Source: Yoonia sp. (lineage in GTDB: Bacteria > Pseudomonadota > Alphaproteobacteria > Rhodobacterales > Rhodobacteraceae). Taken from it: 7,201 nucleotides of DNA. Below the pieces are notes generated by a model. The model worked only from the letters and a program-made list of their open reading frames with translations, was not told where the DNA came from and did not search any database. Positions 6,150-7,201 of the stretch are shown here, one piece after another; within the stretch, counting starts at the first letter, position 1; every line of letters begins with the position of its first letter. The position numbers and the translations under genes were made by a program. The stretch lies in the NCBI GenBank assembly GCA_028822885.1, contig JAPKCP010000171.1:1-7201 (forward strand), given 5' to 3'.

Positions 6150-6839
6150 ATGCAATTCGGACCAGCCTTTTGGGAAATTGTGTTGTTGTCGCTGCGGGTT
6201 GCGACGGTGGCGACAATTGTTGCTTTACCGCTGGCCGTTATGATGGCTTGGCTTTTGGCGCGGCGACGGTTCTGGGGGCATGGGTTGCTCAACGGTCTTG
6301 TGCATCTGCCGCTGGTTCTGCCGCCCGTAGTCACGGGATATCTCCTGTTGGTGGTGTTTGGGCGCAATGGCGCTGTCGGGGCAGTGCTATATGATCTGTT
6401 TGGCATCACATTGGCATTTCGATGGACCGGTGCTGCCTTGGCGGCGGGGATCATGGCGTTTCCACTGATGGTGCGTGCGATCCGTCTTGGATTTGAGGCC
6501 GTTGATCACGGAATTGAAGATGCGGCCGCAACCCTCGGTGCATCGCCAATGAGGGTGTTTTTGACGGTCACTTTACCATTGATTGCGCCCGGTATTCTGG
6601 CGGCGGCTGTGTTGGGCTTTGCCAAGGCGCTGGGCGAATTTGGCGCTACGATTACCTTTGTCGCAGCCATTCCGGGGCAAACGCAAACGATCCCATCCGC
6701 TATTTATGGACTGCTACAGGTGCCGGGTGAAGAAGGTGCTGTTGTGTCGCTTGTCGTTGTGTCGATTGTGCTGGCGATGGGCGCGTTGATTATGTCTGAA
6801 TGGCTTGCAGCCCGGATGACGAAAAGGTTGGCCGCGTGA
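6150..6839 (+). CDS. modB: Molybdate ABC transporter permease ModB
   Basis: This 229-residue inner-membrane permease forms the dimeric molybdate channel. Five hydrophobic segments are seen at about 9-37, 47-70, 92-108, 147-165 and 197-219, matching ModB. The cytoplasmic coupling loop EDAAATLGASPMRVFLTVTL (123-142) is the EAA motif that docks on the ATPase ModC. LPLVLPPVVTGYLLL (53-67) and GEFGATITFVAAIPG (162-176) are strongly conserved in ModB and related CysT/W permeases; together with the ModA neighbour they support molybdate rather than sulfate. Length is normal for the family. The start lies 3 bases past the modA stop with only a weak GGTGG-like ribosome-binding site, suggesting translational coupling. 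Its TGA overlaps the modC ATG by one base. Confidence 0.95.
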   Translation: MQFGPAFWEIVLLSLRVATVATIVALPLAVMMAWLLARRRFWGHGLLNGLVHLPLVLPPVVTGYLLLVVFGRNGAVGAVLYDLFGITLAFRWTGAALAAGIMAFPLMVRAIRLGFEAVDHGIEDAAATLGASPMRVFLTVTLPLIAPGILAAAVLGFAKALGEFGATITFVAAIPGQTQTIPSAIYGLLQVPGEEGAVVSLVVVSIVLAMGALIMSEWLAARMTKRLAA

Positions 6840-7201
6840 TGTTAAGCATTAATATCCAAGCCAAACGGGGTGATCTGACCCTTGATGTGCAGATGGAAGT
6901 GCCTGCGGGCGTGACGGTTCTATTTGGCCCTTCGGGGTCTGGTAAGACCTCTGTGATCAATGCGGTTGCGGGCTTGCTGACGCCAGATTCAGGGCGGATC
7001 GCATTGGGTGAAAGTGTGTTGTTTGATGCCCAAACGACTGTGCCGCCCCACAAACGCAAAGTTGGCTACGTGTTTCAAGATGCTCGGCTGTTTCCGCATA
7101 AAACGGTTCGCCAGAATTTGATCTACGGTGGTCGCCATGACTTTGACCGGATCGTTGCTGTCTTGGGGTTGGTGGACCTGCTTGATCGTCGCCCAGCAGG
7201 C
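6839..7201 (+). CDS. modC: Molybdate ABC transporter ATP-binding protein ModC, N-terminal part (runs off right edge)
   Basis: I read 121 codons from the ATG at 6839, which overlaps the modB stop as TGATG, with the frame open at the window edge. The protein begins MLSINIQAKRGDLTLDV. Walker A is GPSGSGKT at 30-37, and the Q-loop is YVFQDARLFPH at 77-87 with Q80. FQDARLFPHKTV is typical of ModC. The ABC signature, Walker B and the C-terminal TOBE/MOP molybdate-binding domain would lie beyond the edge and cannot be checked. ModC hydrolyses ATP on the cytoplasmic face to drive uptake through ModB. The arrangement is that of a standard modABC operon. Confidence 0.95.
   Translation, partial: MLSINIQAKRGDLTLDVQMEVPAGVTVLFGPSGSGKTSVINAVAGLLTPDSGRIALGESVLFDAQTTVPPHKRKVGYVFQDARLFPHKTVRQNLIYGGRHDFDRIVAVLGLVDLLDRRPAG

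Overview
The window looks like chromosomal DNA of an alphaproteobacterium, most likely a Roseobacter-group member of the Rhodobacterales. This is inferred from moderate GC, the alphaproteobacterial character of the aspartokinase, DUF1178 and Nudix proteins, and the gene mix. No rRNA, tRNA, CRISPR array, transposase or phage gene was seen. No gap between genes exceeds about 190 bases.

Left part (1-1837): the 5' half of a LacI-family regulator gene on the minus strand runs off the left edge. Divergent from it is a complete gene for a phytanoyl-CoA-dioxygenase-like (PhyH) Fe(II)/2-oxoglutarate oxygenase. The 81-base region between them carries an 11-bp tandem repeat and a perfect 6-bp-arm inverted repeat, which is a good operator candidate. 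After the oxygenase gene there is a strong hairpin bracketed by a 9-bp direct repeat.

Middle part (1838-4183, minus strand): three collinear genes, read right to left, encode a Nudix hydrolase, a DUF1178 protein with a CxxC pair, and the aspartokinase LysC. Inside lysC an ideal Shine-Dalgarno sequence and ATG sit where the separate beta-subunit start lies in Bacillus and Corynebacterium aspartokinases. This is the most interesting observation in the window.

Right part (4217-7201, plus strand): a histone-deacetylase/AcuC-fold deacetylase, transcribed divergently from the Nudix gene, is followed after 37 bases by modA, modB and the first 121 codons of modC. These three encode the molybdate ABC transporter: periplasmic binding protein, membrane permease and ATPase. 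modA, modB and modC are almost contiguous and clearly one operon. The deacetylase may be its first gene.

Most of the content is ordinary housekeeping or transport. I did not find a convincing undescribed multi-gene system. The findings are local features worth checking.
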